Shown here one piece after another: positions 1-9,288 of a stretch of 64,000 bases of DNA. Both the position numbers and the translations under genes were made by a program. Source of the DNA: Thiohalocapsa sp963704155 (GTDB lineage: Bacteria > Pseudomonadota > Gammaproteobacteria > Chromatiales > Chromatiaceae). Each line of letters begins with the position of its first letter. Position 1 is the first letter of the stretch. The notes beneath the pieces were generated by a model, which was not told the origin of the DNA, ran no database searches, and saw only the letters and a program-made list of their open reading frames with translations. The stretch spans positions 124,001 through 188,000 of the forward strand of contig CAVPHF010000002.1 in NCBI GenBank assembly GCA_963704155.1, given 5' to 3'.

Positions 1-693
1 GGGCTCGGCACCCGGCCGCCAACCGATCGCCGCTGACAGCGGCCCCTAGTCATCCGCTCTGCGTACGAGCCCGCTCGGCAGGACCAATCCATCACGGAAG
101 ATCATCACAGGATCGGCCCAGCAGTCTGTAGATTCGCTCGCTGACCATCGATCGACAAGTGCATCGGTTCGCTCAGGGCCGCATCGCATGCGATTTATTC
201 ACAACCAAGGCTTGACATGCGAGCGCGACCGCGTTCTCAAGGGAGATGGTTCACTATTCGGTAATATTCCGTAGCTAACTGAATCGACTGAACAATTCCA
301 GTGGTCAAATCTTGTCCAAGATAACGAAATCGTCACAGATCCTTGCGCCGACGACAACGGCCGGCTTTCATCCACAGAGTTATCCACAGCCGTTGTGGAC
401 ACCTCGCCTTTTGACCACGGCAACCAAAGATTAACGAAATCCAAGCCGAACACACTTGCAAAGAGGCGTGCAACCCGTTGTATGGTGCAGCGCAGCACCC
501 AGGCAACTCAAACGCACGTTTGATTGGGAGTGCCTCGTTGACGACCGGTACAGAGCCGACGAACGGCGCACCATTCGTCGGCGCGCACCGTTCGCGGCCG
601 GCAACTTTCCCTCCAAGGGCGTCTGCACAACCACGGCCTCGGCGCTGAAGCAGATGGCCCGACTGCCGACCCGGTGCTGTGTGGGTCGAGCGG
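1..693. other. Gene-free stretch with DnaA-box-like sites
   Basis: I see no convincing gene here; the short open frames have no recognisable product. The stretch holds a perfect DnaA box TTATCCACA (380-388), a consensus-like TTATTCACA (195-203) and a one-mismatch TCATCCACA (368-376), with AT-richer sequence between about 260 and 350. Such clustering is typical of replication origins or dnaA promoter regions, but no dnaA, dnaN, rpmH or parAB gene is visible in the window. Origin function is therefore only a possibility. Confidence 0.35.
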
Positions 694-2163
694 TCAGGAC
701 GCGGTTCGCCAGCAGCCATGGAAGCCCAACGGCACCACCTCAGGCAGTGACAGCACGCAGACCGGACCGGCATCGAGTGCGGCTGCGTCGAAGATCCAGA
801 CCTGGCTTGCATCGGTCGTACCCTCGTAAACGACGCTGAGCAGCCATTGGTGGCATGAGCCACCAGCATCCTTCACCGCATCCGACGCGATGATTGGCTC
901 CGAAGGATAGCGGCCATCGCCCAGCTCCACCTCCAACAGCTCGCCTGTCCGATGCTCGAAGCAGCCGAGTGCGTCATAACGCTCGGCGGTGGTGTCGGTA
1001 TGCTGGCGATGAACGGTAAGATAGGTCCGCGTCCATGGCCGCCCGACGCGGTCGGCGGGTACGGTCGGAAACTCGACCGAGCGCTCACTGAGACAGGCCA
1101 GCTCCTCGATGCGACCCGTTGCCGGATCGAGCAGCATGCGCCAAATCCTGCCCTCAGCATTTGTGCTGGTGATGCCGCTCGCGACCTCTCGCAGGTGCTG
1201 GTTGGTGGAGAAGTCCGGGTAACGCACGAAGTCGAACGAAATCAGGCCGCCGGCAGTCTCGGCGCCATTGCCGAAGTGCCATTGAAACCAGGGCTCGGCG
1301 TCACCGCAGCAGACCTGCCGCAGCGTTCGGCGATCGAAGACCAGTATCCGCGTGCCCAGCTCCGGGCGCCAGCGCATGGCGCTGCTATAGCTTGCCAGGC
1401 CAAGCAGCACGGACAGAACATCGATGCGGATCGGCGGAACCAGGAACACCAGGTAGGCCCCGGCCAACACCCAGTCGTGGATGAAGGGCACGCCGGCGAG
1501 CGGGTGAGCTACCCTGTCCATGAGGCGCCCGTGCCGATCACTGCGGTAGAGGTTCAGCGTGGCGTTGCGCCCACCGATGGTCACGCCAAAGTTATAGATG
1601 TCGCCGGTCTCAGGGTCTTGCTTGGGGTGCGCGGAATAGGTGTCCTGAGCGCCGAGCCTGGCGGAAGACCCGGCGAGGTCGTCGAGGCCGATGGTCGAGA
1701 GACTGTCCAGATCCAGCGCATGCGGCCAACCGCCCTCCCATAAGGCAAGCAACCTGTCGGGCAGTGCCAGCACCGAGGTGTTGGCGGCGTTCTTCAGCGG
1801 CCGCCGCCAATGGTTCCAGATTGGCCCGGGGGCCGTCATGCCATAGTTGCCGTACAGCAGGCGGCCCGCCTCGGACTCTTTGCGATAGCCGGCGCTCTGC
1901 ACATAGCGATAGGTGGCGGTCGCCGACCCGTCCTCAAAGCATACCGAGAGCACGGCCCCATCGCCGTCGAACCAGTGGCCGACCTGAATACCGCCGCGCT
2001 CCAGGCGCGCTGGGCCGTTGCGGTAGAGGGCGCCGCGCAGCCCGGCTGGCACGGCACCGGAAACCACCGCCAACGGGCTAGGCCCGAACTCCGGCGCCGG
2101 CCGAGCGATGCAGCGGGCCCAACGCCTTGGTTCAACCGTCTGGGCTGGTACTGGCTCGATCAT
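694..2163 (-). CDS. Carotenoid cleavage oxygenase (RPE65 family), copy 1
   Basis: A 489-residue protein of the carotenoid/retinal-pigment-epithelium-65 oxygenase family. These non-heme Fe(II) enzymes split a double bond of apocarotenoids or related substrates with O2. All four iron-binding histidines are visible: SAHP (His179), the HDW segment (His229), QWHFGNG (His296) and the C-terminal GFHGCW (His482), spread over the whole length as in the beta-propeller fold. The length matches the family. I chose the ATG at 2163; a TTG nine codons upstream is also possible. The gene is divergent from an HNH nuclease gene, and a second family member follows at 2744. Cytoplasmic, no signal peptide. The substrate cannot be told from the sequence. 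Confidence 0.9.
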   Translation of the reverse strand: MIEPVPAQTVEPRRWARCIARPAPEFGPSPLAVVSGAVPAGLRGALYRNGPARLERGGIQVGHWFDGDGAVLSVCFEDGSATATYRYVQSAGYRKESEAGRLLYGNYGMTAPGPIWNHWRRPLKNAANTSVLALPDRLLALWEGGWPHALDLDSLSTIGLDDLAGSSARLGAQDTYSAHPKQDPETGDIYNFGVTIGGRNATLNLYRSDRHGRLMDRVAHPLAGVPFIHDWVLAGAYLVFLVPPIRIDVLSVLLGLASYSSAMRWRPELGTRILVFDRRTLRQVCCGDAEPWFQWHFGNGAETAGGLISFDFVRYPDFSTNQHLREVASGITSTNAEGRIWRMLLDPATGRIEELACLSERSVEFPTVPADRVGRPWTRTYLTVHRQHTDTTAERYDALGCFEHRTGELLEVELGDGRYPSEPIIASDAVKDAGGSCHQWLLSVVYEGTTDASQVWIFDAAALDAGPVCVLSLPEVVPLGFHGCWRTAS

Positions 2164-2238
2164 GATCGTGACGATAGCACCGGCTTGCACCTACAATCAG
2201 CAGCCTCGGCATATTGCGTTATACGGGGAATCCGCGCC

Positions 2239-2658
2239 ATGTCAGATCAAACACCAGCACGCCACGGCAAGACCGGGCAGCCCATCGACACCGGCAAGCT
2301 CGACCGCGTGGTGGCCGAGGCGCGCCGCGCAAGTGATGAGCGCGCGCTCGGCTATCGGGAACAGGCGCTCAAGCTCTACCCCTGGGTCTGCGGGCGCTGC
2401 GGGCGCGAGTTCAACCACGCCAATCTGCGCGAGCTGACCGTGCATCACAAGGACATGAATCACGACAACAACCCACCGGACGGCAGCAACTGGGAGTTGC
2501 TGTGTCTTTATTGTCACGACAACGAGCACCAGAAGTACGAAGAGCATCTCGCCGCCCTCGCCGCCGGCCACGCGCCCAAGGCCGGCGGAACGCCGCAGCC
2601 GCAGACCAAGCACCGCCCCTTCGATGGACTGGCCGACCTGCTGAAGAAAGGCGATTGA
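2239..2658 (+). CDS. HNH nuclease, YajD-like
   Basis: A 139-residue HNH endonuclease-fold protein resembling the E. coli YajD family. It shows a zinc-finger CxxC (CGRC) followed by LTVHHKDMNHDNN and a C-terminal LLCLYCHDNEH, which together form the ββα-metal motif and its structural zinc site. The N-terminal third is a charged helical segment. The ATG at 2239 is chosen because the HNH homology begins soon after it; the frame stays open upstream but that part is antisense to the carotenoid oxygenase. The physiological substrate of YajD proteins is unknown. It lies between two carotenoid oxygenases, probably by chance. Confidence 0.85.
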   Translation: MSDQTPARHGKTGQPIDTGKLDRVVAEARRASDERALGYREQALKLYPWVCGRCGREFNHANLRELTVHHKDMNHDNNPPDGSNWELLCLYCHDNEHQKYEEHLAALAAGHAPKAGGTPQPQTKHRPFDGLADLLKKGD

Positions 2659-2743
2659 GCGCAGTCGGCGCGGCACCGTCCGAGGCGGCGTCGGCCGCGG
2701 CCTTCGTTCTCCGGCGTCAGCACGAGGCACCGATGACCGCCCA

Positions 2744-4219
2744 ATGAGCCCAGACGCGATGGATGTCAGCACCTCAGAGATGTTGCGGGTCCTGCGCGAG
2801 GCCGCACGGACGGTCACCGAAGAGGTCACCGATGTCCAGCTGCAGCTGGATGGCGACCTGCCGCCGGATCTGAACGGCGTGCTCTTTCGTAACGGCCCCG
2901 GCCGCTTCGGGCGCGGCGGCGCCCGCTACGCGCATCCGTTCGACGGCGACGGCCATATCGTCCGCCTCGACGTCGGACCGCGCGGCGCGCGGCTCAGCAA
3001 TCGCTTCGTGCGCACCGCGGAGTTCGTCGCGGAGGAGCGCGCCGGGCGTCTGCTGTATCGCAACTTCGGCACCAATCTACCCGGTGGATTGGCGGCCAAC
3101 CTATTCAGGCTGCGCTTCAAGAATGCCGCCAACACCAATGTCGTCTGGCACGCCGGCCGGCTGCTGGCGTTATGGGAGGGCGGACTGCCGCACCGGCTGG
3201 ACCCGCATGCGCTGAGCACGCTCGGCAGCGAAGACTTCGACGGCCGGCTGCGCAACCGCGCAGCGCCCCCAACGCTGCGGTGGCTAGCACCGACCCTGCC
3301 GTTTTCGGCCCATCCGCGACTAGACGCGGAGACCGGCGAGCTGTTCAACTTCGGCGTCTTGTTCGGCTCTCCGAACCGTCTCGTGATCTACCGCGTCGAC
3401 CGCCAAGGACGCATGGACCAGCCGCGGATGCACGACCTGCCGCGCTTCAGTTTCGTGCACGACTTCGTCGTCACGCGCCGCTGGCTGTGTTTCCTGCTGC
3501 CGTACGCCGACTTCGACATCCCGCGTGCGCTGCTCGGCCTAAAGACCCCGGTGGGCTCGCTGCGCCTCGCCACCGAGCGCCCGATGCAGGCCCTGTTGAT
3601 CCCACGCGCGGGCGGGTCAGCGCTCAGCATGGAGGCCGTTCCCGGCTTTGTCTTCCACATCGCACAGGGCTTCGAGCGCGACGACGGCGCGCTGCTGATG
3701 GATGTCATCCGCTATGGCAGCTATCCCAGCTTCGATGACCTCGACGCACTGTTCGAAGCCGCGCCGCCTGGCGCACTGGCAAGGCTGGAGCGGCTGACGC
3801 TGGAGCCGGACGCGGACCAGTGCAGCGCGCGGCCCTGGAGCGCGCGCGCCGCCGAGCTACCGACCACGGCACCGGGTCCGGTCGGCGGCGAGCGACGCTT
3901 CATCTATAGCATCGGCGCCGCTCCGGAACGCGCCCTGCCCTGGTTCACCGCACTACAGCGGCTGGATACCCGAACAGGCGAGATGCGGGTGCTCGATCTG
4001 TCCCCAAACCTGCCGGGCGAGCCGATATTGGTTCCGGCCGCGGACGGCAGCGAGGGCTGGCTGCTGAGCCTGGTCTATCAGCCGGACGGCGAGCCGTCGC
4101 AGCTGCTGGTGCTGCGGGCCTCGGACCTCGCCATCCAGGCGCGCGCGACCCTACCATTCCCAGTCCCGATCGGCTTTCACGGTTGCTGGGTGCCGCGGCA
4201 TGCGCTGCCGGCGCACTAA
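2744..4219 (+). CDS. Carotenoid cleavage oxygenase (RPE65 family), copy 2
   Basis: A 491-residue homologue of the enzyme at 694-2163. The four iron ligands are present as His190 (FSAHPRLD), His239 (FVHDF), His305 (VFHIAQGF) and His479 (GFHGCW). The two copies share blocks such as FKNAANT and LLALWEGG. They diverge enough that they are more likely old paralogues with different substrates than a recent duplication. It starts 85 bases after the HNH gene on the same strand. The function is oxidative cleavage of a carotenoid or similar polyene; which one is unknown. Confidence 0.9.
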   Translation: MSPDAMDVSTSEMLRVLREAARTVTEEVTDVQLQLDGDLPPDLNGVLFRNGPGRFGRGGARYAHPFDGDGHIVRLDVGPRGARLSNRFVRTAEFVAEERAGRLLYRNFGTNLPGGLAANLFRLRFKNAANTNVVWHAGRLLALWEGGLPHRLDPHALSTLGSEDFDGRLRNRAAPPTLRWLAPTLPFSAHPRLDAETGELFNFGVLFGSPNRLVIYRVDRQGRMDQPRMHDLPRFSFVHDFVVTRRWLCFLLPYADFDIPRALLGLKTPVGSLRLATERPMQALLIPRAGGSALSMEAVPGFVFHIAQGFERDDGALLMDVIRYGSYPSFDDLDALFEAAPPGALARLERLTLEPDADQCSARPWSARAAELPTTAPGPVGGERRFIYSIGAAPERALPWFTALQRLDTRTGEMRVLDLSPNLPGEPILVPAADGSEGWLLSLVYQPDGEPSQLLVLRASDLAIQARATLPFPVPIGFHGCWVPRHALPAH

Positions 4220-4300
4220 CTCGACGAAAGCGCTCAAATACTCGGCGCTTCCCATGCGCGCTGTATGCAATGCGCCGTCTTCCTAGGCCCCTTGCGCCGA

Positions 4301-5392
4301 TCAACCGCGCAGGAAGTCCGTCAGCAGCTCGACCGCTTCGTCGACGCCCGTCGGCGGCACCGGCTCGGCTGGACCGGCGGCGAACAGCGCACGCAGCGGT
4401 TCCGCGATGCGCCCGGCGGCGAAGTCCTCCGCGCTGACCGCGCGCGTCGGAACCCGCTGGGCGAGCCAATTGACCAGGTGCGGCTCCTCGGGCCAGTCGC
4501 CGCGCGGGACATAGAGCACGGGGATGCCGGCGCAGGCGGCCTCCGCGAAGGTGCCGTAGCCGGGCTTGGTGATGATCGCGTCGCAGGAGGCGAGCACGTC
4601 CAACAGGTCAAGATCAAGCCCCGGCCGAGCGATTAAGCTCATGTCGTCGCGGCCAGCCAGGGCCTCGGCGTCTGGCGTGAGCAGATGCACGTCCTCGGGC
4701 AGCGGTTCGCCACCGCCGAGCCGCAGCCGGCCGGCACCGCCGAACTGGACCAGCACCAATCGCTGCTCGGGGCCGAGACCAAGCCGGGCGCGGATGCGCG
4801 CCGGGTCGCGTCGATGGCGCGTGGCGATGGGGCCGATGTCGCGTGCGTTCGGCAGCCAGTGCATGGGCATGGACGGGGCTGGGCGCAGGAACAGGTCGGC
4901 CCCGGTATAGGCCGAGCGCATGTGCTCGACCAGCGCCTCGGGCAGCCGCGCACCAACAGGGCTCTCGGCCAGGATGTCATACCAGCTGAGTGAGCACAGA
5001 CCGACCGCCGGGATACCCAGAGCGCGGGCCGCGGCAAGCGGCAGCCAGGGGATGTCAGCGAGTAAAAGGTCTGGAGGATCCTGCTCCAGCAGCGCGCGCT
5101 GTCGTTTCAGATGCTGGTCGTGCTCGGCATCGAAGGCCGCATAGGCGGCCAGCCCATCCTGCCAACGCGCGCGCAGCGGACCGTCCATCGGCAGCACAAC
5201 ATCCGCGGCCTGCTCGACATGGCGGTAACCGGACGGCATGCGCGCGGAGGCAAACGCCGGGCTGAGCGTGCTCTGCAGCGTCAGCCGCAGACCCGGGATG
5301 CGGCGGCTCAGTTCGAGCGCGATCGGCGCGACCTGCGCGAGGTGGCCGTAGCCATGCGCAGTGACGGCGATGTACAGATGCGGCGCAGGCAC
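4301..5392 (-). CDS. MGT/UGT-like glycosyltransferase (GT-B fold)
   Basis: About 363 residues. The N-terminus (HLYIAVTAHGYGHLAQ) has the GHxxQ-type motif of UDP-glucuronosyl/MurG-like glycosyltransferases. The C-terminal half contains the donor-binding block ITKPGYGTFAEAACAGIPVLYVPR, typical of the GT-B fold. The start is taken as GTG at 5392, five bases after the stop of the upstream cupin gene, so the two are translationally close; a longer frame exists but overlaps the cupin. No membrane segment is seen. Acceptor and sugar donor are unknown. Proximity to two carotenoid oxygenases might hint at carotenoid glycoside chemistry, but that is speculation. Confidence 0.75.
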   Translation of the reverse strand: MPAPHLYIAVTAHGYGHLAQVAPIALELSRRIPGLRLTLQSTLSPAFASARMPSGYRHVEQAADVVLPMDGPLRARWQDGLAAYAAFDAEHDQHLKRQRALLEQDPPDLLLADIPWLPLAAARALGIPAVGLCSLSWYDILAESPVGARLPEALVEHMRSAYTGADLFLRPAPSMPMHWLPNARDIGPIATRHRRDPARIRARLGLGPEQRLVLVQFGGAGRLRLGGGEPLPEDVHLLTPDAEALAGRDDMSLIARPGLDLDLLDVLASCDAIITKPGYGTFAEAACAGIPVLYVPRGDWPEEPHLVNWLAQRVPTRAVSAEDFAAGRIAEPLRALFAAGPAEPVPPTGVDEAVELLTDFLRG

Positions 5393-5397
5393 TGCGC

Positions 5398-5730
5398 TCA
5401 GACGGCTGCCGGGGCGCCGCCGAGATGCACCGCGAGCCAGATGCAACGCGGCTCAGCGGAGGTCGCAAGCACGCGATGGCGGGTATGGGCGGGAATGAAC
5501 AGGTGGTCACCGGCAACCAGATCGACGCGCTCCTCGGCCACCAGCAGCGTCGCCTGTCCGCTCAGCAGCAGCACCCATTCATCCTGCGGCTGGTCGTAAA
5601 GGACGAACTCTGGCTCAGCGCTGCTAATGATGCGCTCGATACGCAGGTTTCGGGCTTGCAGCAGGGTGTCGAAGACCTCGCCAGTGACGGGGCTCGGCAG
5701 GTCCGCGAAGAGGTTGCTGACGCGGCGCAC
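5398..5730 (-). CDS. Small cupin-domain protein
   Basis: A single cupin barrel of about 110 residues. Both cupin motifs are visible: QDEWVLLLSGQATL around the first and VAGDHLFIPAHTRHRV around the second, with histidine and glutamate positions suited to a metal. Such small cupins bind Fe, Mn or Ni and often act as enzymes or sensors; no specific activity can be assigned. The start is uncertain. The frame is open from a GTG at 5799, but recognisable sequence begins near SNLFADLPSP, so the GTG at 5730 is preferred. It is coupled to the downstream glycosyltransferase. Confidence 0.7.
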   Translation of the reverse strand: MRRVSNLFADLPSPVTGEVFDTLLQARNLRIERIISSAEPEFVLYDQPQDEWVLLLSGQATLLVAEERVDLVAGDHLFIPAHTRHRVLATSAEPRCIWLAVHLGGAPAAV

Positions 5731-5943
5731 CAGGGGGCGATTAGGGAGACAACGAAGGCTACGGGCCGGCCTGGATCGGCGCCGGGCGACAGTGACCACC
5801 CAAGGAGGCGAGCGGCTGTTCGTCGCCGGTAGTACGCCGGGCTGGCGATTGACGCGCCAGAATCGCCTGACCAGGAACTTGGCGGGAGGGCGTGCTCAAG
5901 GGCCGAGTCAGCCGCGGCCCAGCCGGCGGACCGCCTCGCGCCC

Positions 5944-6204
5944 CTAGAGCGCCTTGATGTGGGCGTTCAAGCGGCTCTTGTGACGCGCGGCCTTGTTGGC
6001 GTGCATCAGACCCTTGCCGGCCGCGCTGTCGATAAGGGGCACGGCGGCCTTGTAGGCATCGGTGGCGGCGGCCTTGTCACCGGCGCGGATCGCATTCAAC
6101 ACCTTCTTGATGGCGGTACGGAAGGTGCTCTTCTGCGCCGCATTGCGCTGGCGGTGTGTTTCGGCTTGGCGGGCACGCTTGCGGGCTTGTGCGGAATTGG
6201 CCAA
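5944..6204 (-). CDS. rpsT: 30S ribosomal protein S20
   Basis: An 86-residue basic protein beginning ANSAQARKRARQAE and ending RLNAHIKAL, the signature of ribosomal protein S20, which binds 16S rRNA in the body of the small subunit. The start is a TTG at 6204, preceded by an AGGAG Shine-Dalgarno about 8 bases upstream. A non-ATG start for rpsT is usual in gammaproteobacteria, where the weak codon allows translational autoregulation by S20. It is divergent from murJ, the common gammaproteobacterial neighbour. Confidence 0.97.
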   Translation of the reverse strand: MANSAQARKRARQAETHRQRNAAQKSTFRTAIKKVLNAIRAGDKAAATDAYKAAVPLIDSAAGKGLMHANKAARHKSRLNAHIKAL

Positions 6205-6580
6205 CGGTGATCTCCTGGAACTTGTGAACAGCTGTGCTTGGTCGCGTTCGTCGGCTCTGGCTAAGGGACATTCCCCGTCGCTGAGCGCCACGATTCAGCG
6301 CCCGGTAGCGCTGCGCAAGACCCACTAGCATGCTCGATCAAGAGCCCCATGTCAATCAGCGGTAGCGGGTTCTCGTGCCGCGACCGACGGCGAGGCGTCA
6401 TGCTCGACCTCGATCAGTCCTTGGCCTCCCCGGCCCAGCGGAACGGCGCCACGCATGGCACCCAGGTCACGCGGTTTTCGCCGTGCACTGAATGTCGCAC
6501 CAATCGACATGCATCCTCGTGCAACCGCGCTCGCAGACTGAGGCCGCTTAATCGATAATCGCGGCTTTTTCGGAGCCATC

Positions 6581-8164
6581 GTGGCCTCACTCGGCGCCTC
6601 CGCGGCAAAGGTTGGCGGTGTCACGCTGCTCTCGCGCGTGCTCGGCTTCGTGCGCGATCTGATGATCGCGCGCCTGTTCGGCGCCGATGCCGGCACCGAC
6701 GCCTTCTTCGTTGCCTTCAAGATACCGAATCTGATGCGTAGGCTCTTTGCTGAGGGCGCTTTCTCGGCCGCCCTGGTGCCGGTGTTGAGTCGCTATCGGC
6801 AACGCAATCGACCGGCGGAGCTGAAGCGTTTGGTCGATGACATGGCGGGGACGCTTGGCGTCATGCTGCTCGGCCTAACCCTGCTCGGGGTGCTCACTGC
6901 GCCGCTGCTCGTGCTGCTGTTTGCGCCCGGTTTCGCCGCCGACGCAGAGACGCATCGGTTGGCCGCGGAGATGCTGCGACTGCTCATGCCGTACCTCTTG
7001 TTCATCGGTCTCACGGCCCTGGCCGGCGGCATACTGAATACCTACGAGCGCTTCGGTGTGCCGGCCTTCACGCCGGTGCTGCTGAACCTGGTGCTGATCG
7101 GCGGCGCGCTATGGCTGGCGCCTTTGATGGAGCGGCCTATCATGGCGCTGGCCTGGGGTGTGCTGATAGCCGGCCTCGCGCAGCTGCTGTTTCAGCTGCC
7201 GTTCCTCACCAGGCTGGGCCTGCTGCCGCGACCACGGTTTGCCCCGCGCGACCCAGGCGTGCGCCGCATAGGGCGCACGATGCTGCCGGCACTGTTCGGC
7301 GTCTCGGTGACGCAGATCAGTCTGCTCGTCGACACCCTGTTGGCCTCGTTCCTGGTCAGCGGCAGCATCTCTTGGCTCTATTATTCCGAACGGCTGGTGG
7401 AATTTCCGCTCGGGATTCTAGGCGTTGCGCTCAGCACCGTGATCCTGCCCAGACTGGCTCGGCGCCATGCGGCCGGCAAAGCCATGGCAGGCGCGCAGAC
7501 CCAGGACTGGGGACGGACGTTGGACTGGGGTCTACGCTGGGTGCTGGTACTCGGCCTGCCGGCGACCCTGGGCCTGTTCGTGCTGTCCGGTCCGATCCTG
7601 ACCACCTTGTTCTACTCCGGCGCCTTCGGTGCGAAGGATGTCCTCATGGCCGAACGCAGCCTAATGGCCTATTCGCTTGGCCTTTTGGCCTTCATGGCAA
7701 TCAAGGTCCTGGTGCCGGGCTTCTACAGCCGCCTCGACATGAAGACGCCGGTCCGTATCGCCGTGGTCGCACTGCTGATCAACCTGGTGCTGAGCCTGGC
7801 CTTGATGTTCCCGCTCGGCCACGGCGGGCTGGCGCTGGCGACGGCGATTGCAACGACAGCCAACGCCGGCCTACTGCTGCGGGAGCTGATCCGCCAGCGT
7901 CTCTACAGGCCGTCGGCGGGCCTTGGCCGGATATCGGCACAGGCCGCGACAGCAAGCCTGGTGATGGGGCTCCTGCTGTGGCTGGCAAGCGGCCCGACGC
8001 TGGGTTGGACCGATATGGCCGACGCTGCGCGCATGCTCCGGCTCAGCCTGCTGATCGCGTTCGGCATGCTCGTCTACGCCGCCATGTTGCTGGCGCTCGG
8101 GCTGCGGCCCCGCGCCCTGATTTCCGATGCTGAAGCTGGCAACGATGCAGTGCATCCGTCTTGA
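6581..8164 (+). CDS. murJ: Lipid II flippase MurJ
   Basis: A 527-residue integral membrane protein of the MurJ/MviN family, which flips the peptidoglycan precursor lipid II across the inner membrane. The N-terminus (SRVLGFVRDLMIARLFGA, then TDAFFVAFKIPNLMRRLFAEGAFS) is characteristic, and hydrophobic segments consistent with 14 transmembrane helices follow. The length is normal. Translation starts at GTG 6581. It is divergent from rpsT and followed by ribF, the same order as in many gammaproteobacteria. Confidence 0.95.
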   Translation: MASLGASAAKVGGVTLLSRVLGFVRDLMIARLFGADAGTDAFFVAFKIPNLMRRLFAEGAFSAALVPVLSRYRQRNRPAELKRLVDDMAGTLGVMLLGLTLLGVLTAPLLVLLFAPGFAADAETHRLAAEMLRLLMPYLLFIGLTALAGGILNTYERFGVPAFTPVLLNLVLIGGALWLAPLMERPIMALAWGVLIAGLAQLLFQLPFLTRLGLLPRPRFAPRDPGVRRIGRTMLPALFGVSVTQISLLVDTLLASFLVSGSISWLYYSERLVEFPLGILGVALSTVILPRLARRHAAGKAMAGAQTQDWGRTLDWGLRWVLVLGLPATLGLFVLSGPILTTLFYSGAFGAKDVLMAERSLMAYSLGLLAFMAIKVLVPGFYSRLDMKTPVRIAVVALLINLVLSLALMFPLGHGGLALATAIATTANAGLLLRELIRQRLYRPSAGLGRISAQAATASLVMGLLLWLASGPTLGWTDMADAARMLRLSLLIAFGMLVYAAMLLALGLRPRALISDAEAGNDAVHPS

Positions 8165-8265
8165 TCGCAACTTGATCGCAGCAGAACCTTCGAGACTCAG
8201 CACACGCCACTTGCCGCTATAATCAATGGCCCTTGGCCAGCGGCCGGCATGCTAACGAGGCGCCA

Positions 8266-9210
8266 ATGAGGCTGATTCGCGGGCTGCACAATCTTCGCGA
8301 ACGGGATCGTGGCTGCGTCGCGACCATCGGCAATTTCGATGGCGTGCACCTGGGACACCGCGCGGTCTTTCAGCGGCTGCGCGAGCACGGACGGGCACTT
8401 GGGCTGCCGGCGACCGTGATCACCTTCGAACCGCAACCGATGGAGTACTTTGAGCCTGACGCGGCACCGGCGCGGCTGACGCGGCTGCGCGAAAAGGTCG
8501 CGGCCATCGCCGAAGACGGTATCGATCGACTGATGCTGCTGGAATTCGGCCCCCGACTCGCCGCGATGGAGGCACGCGCGTTCATCGACCGGCTGCTGAT
8601 CGACGGCCTTGGCGTCCGTTTTCTGCTGGTGGGCGATGACTTCCGCTTCGGCCACAAACGCGAGGGAGACTTCGCGCTGTTGCAGTCGGTCGGCAGCGAG
8701 CAAGGCTTTGCCGTCGAGAACCTACACACCATTAAACACGCCGACGAGCGCATCAGCAGCACGCGCATCCGCGAGGCACTGAGCCATGGCAACCTCGACC
8801 AGGCCCGTCATCTACTCGGCAGGCCATTCACGATATGCGGCCGAGTTGTTCATGGCGACAAGCGCGGACGCACCATCGGCTTTCCCACCGCCAACATCAA
8901 CCTGCATCGCCGCGTCAGCCCGCTTAGCGGCGTCTATGCCGTTCAGGCGCGAGGCATCAGCGCGGAGCCCTGGCCCGCGGTGGCCAACATGGGCACGCGT
9001 CCAACGGTCGGCGGCACCGAACACCGCCTGGAGGTGCACCTGTTCGACTACGACGGCGATTGCTACGGCGCCCATTTGGAGGTGGAGTTTCTGCTCAAGC
9101 TCAGAGACGAACGGCGCTTTGACTCCTTTGCGGAGCTAAAGACGCAGATTGGACGCGATGCGGACGCCGCACGGCAGTATTTGGACGCAACGCCGAGTGC
9201 CGCAAACTAA
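8266..9210 (+). CDS. ribF: Bifunctional riboflavin kinase/FAD synthetase
   Basis: A 314-residue enzyme that phosphorylates riboflavin to FMN and adenylylates FMN to FAD. The N-terminal nucleotidyltransferase domain shows GNFDGVHLGHR (the HxGH-type motif) and ISSTRIRE. The C-terminal kinase domain begins near GRVVHGDKRGRTIGFPTAN. The ATG at 8266 has a GAGG Shine-Dalgarno and fits the usual N-terminus. It sits 101 bases after murJ and converges on phaR. Confidence 0.96.
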   Translation: MRLIRGLHNLRERDRGCVATIGNFDGVHLGHRAVFQRLREHGRALGLPATVITFEPQPMEYFEPDAAPARLTRLREKVAAIAEDGIDRLMLLEFGPRLAAMEARAFIDRLLIDGLGVRFLLVGDDFRFGHKREGDFALLQSVGSEQGFAVENLHTIKHADERISSTRIREALSHGNLDQARHLLGRPFTICGRVVHGDKRGRTIGFPTANINLHRRVSPLSGVYAVQARGISAEPWPAVANMGTRPTVGGTEHRLEVHLFDYDGDCYGAHLEVEFLLKLRDERRFDSFAELKTQIGRDADAARQYLDATPSAAN

Positions 9211-9288
9211 AGCCACGGCTTTCAACCGGCAGGCAGGTGAGGCGCCGTCTAGAACGCGTCCAGAGGGCGATCGGATCAGGCAAGCGGG

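Noticed and set aside
1..693. Calling the DnaA-box cluster an established oriC
   Set aside because: Only one box is a perfect match and no origin-linked gene is visible, so I keep it as a possibility only.
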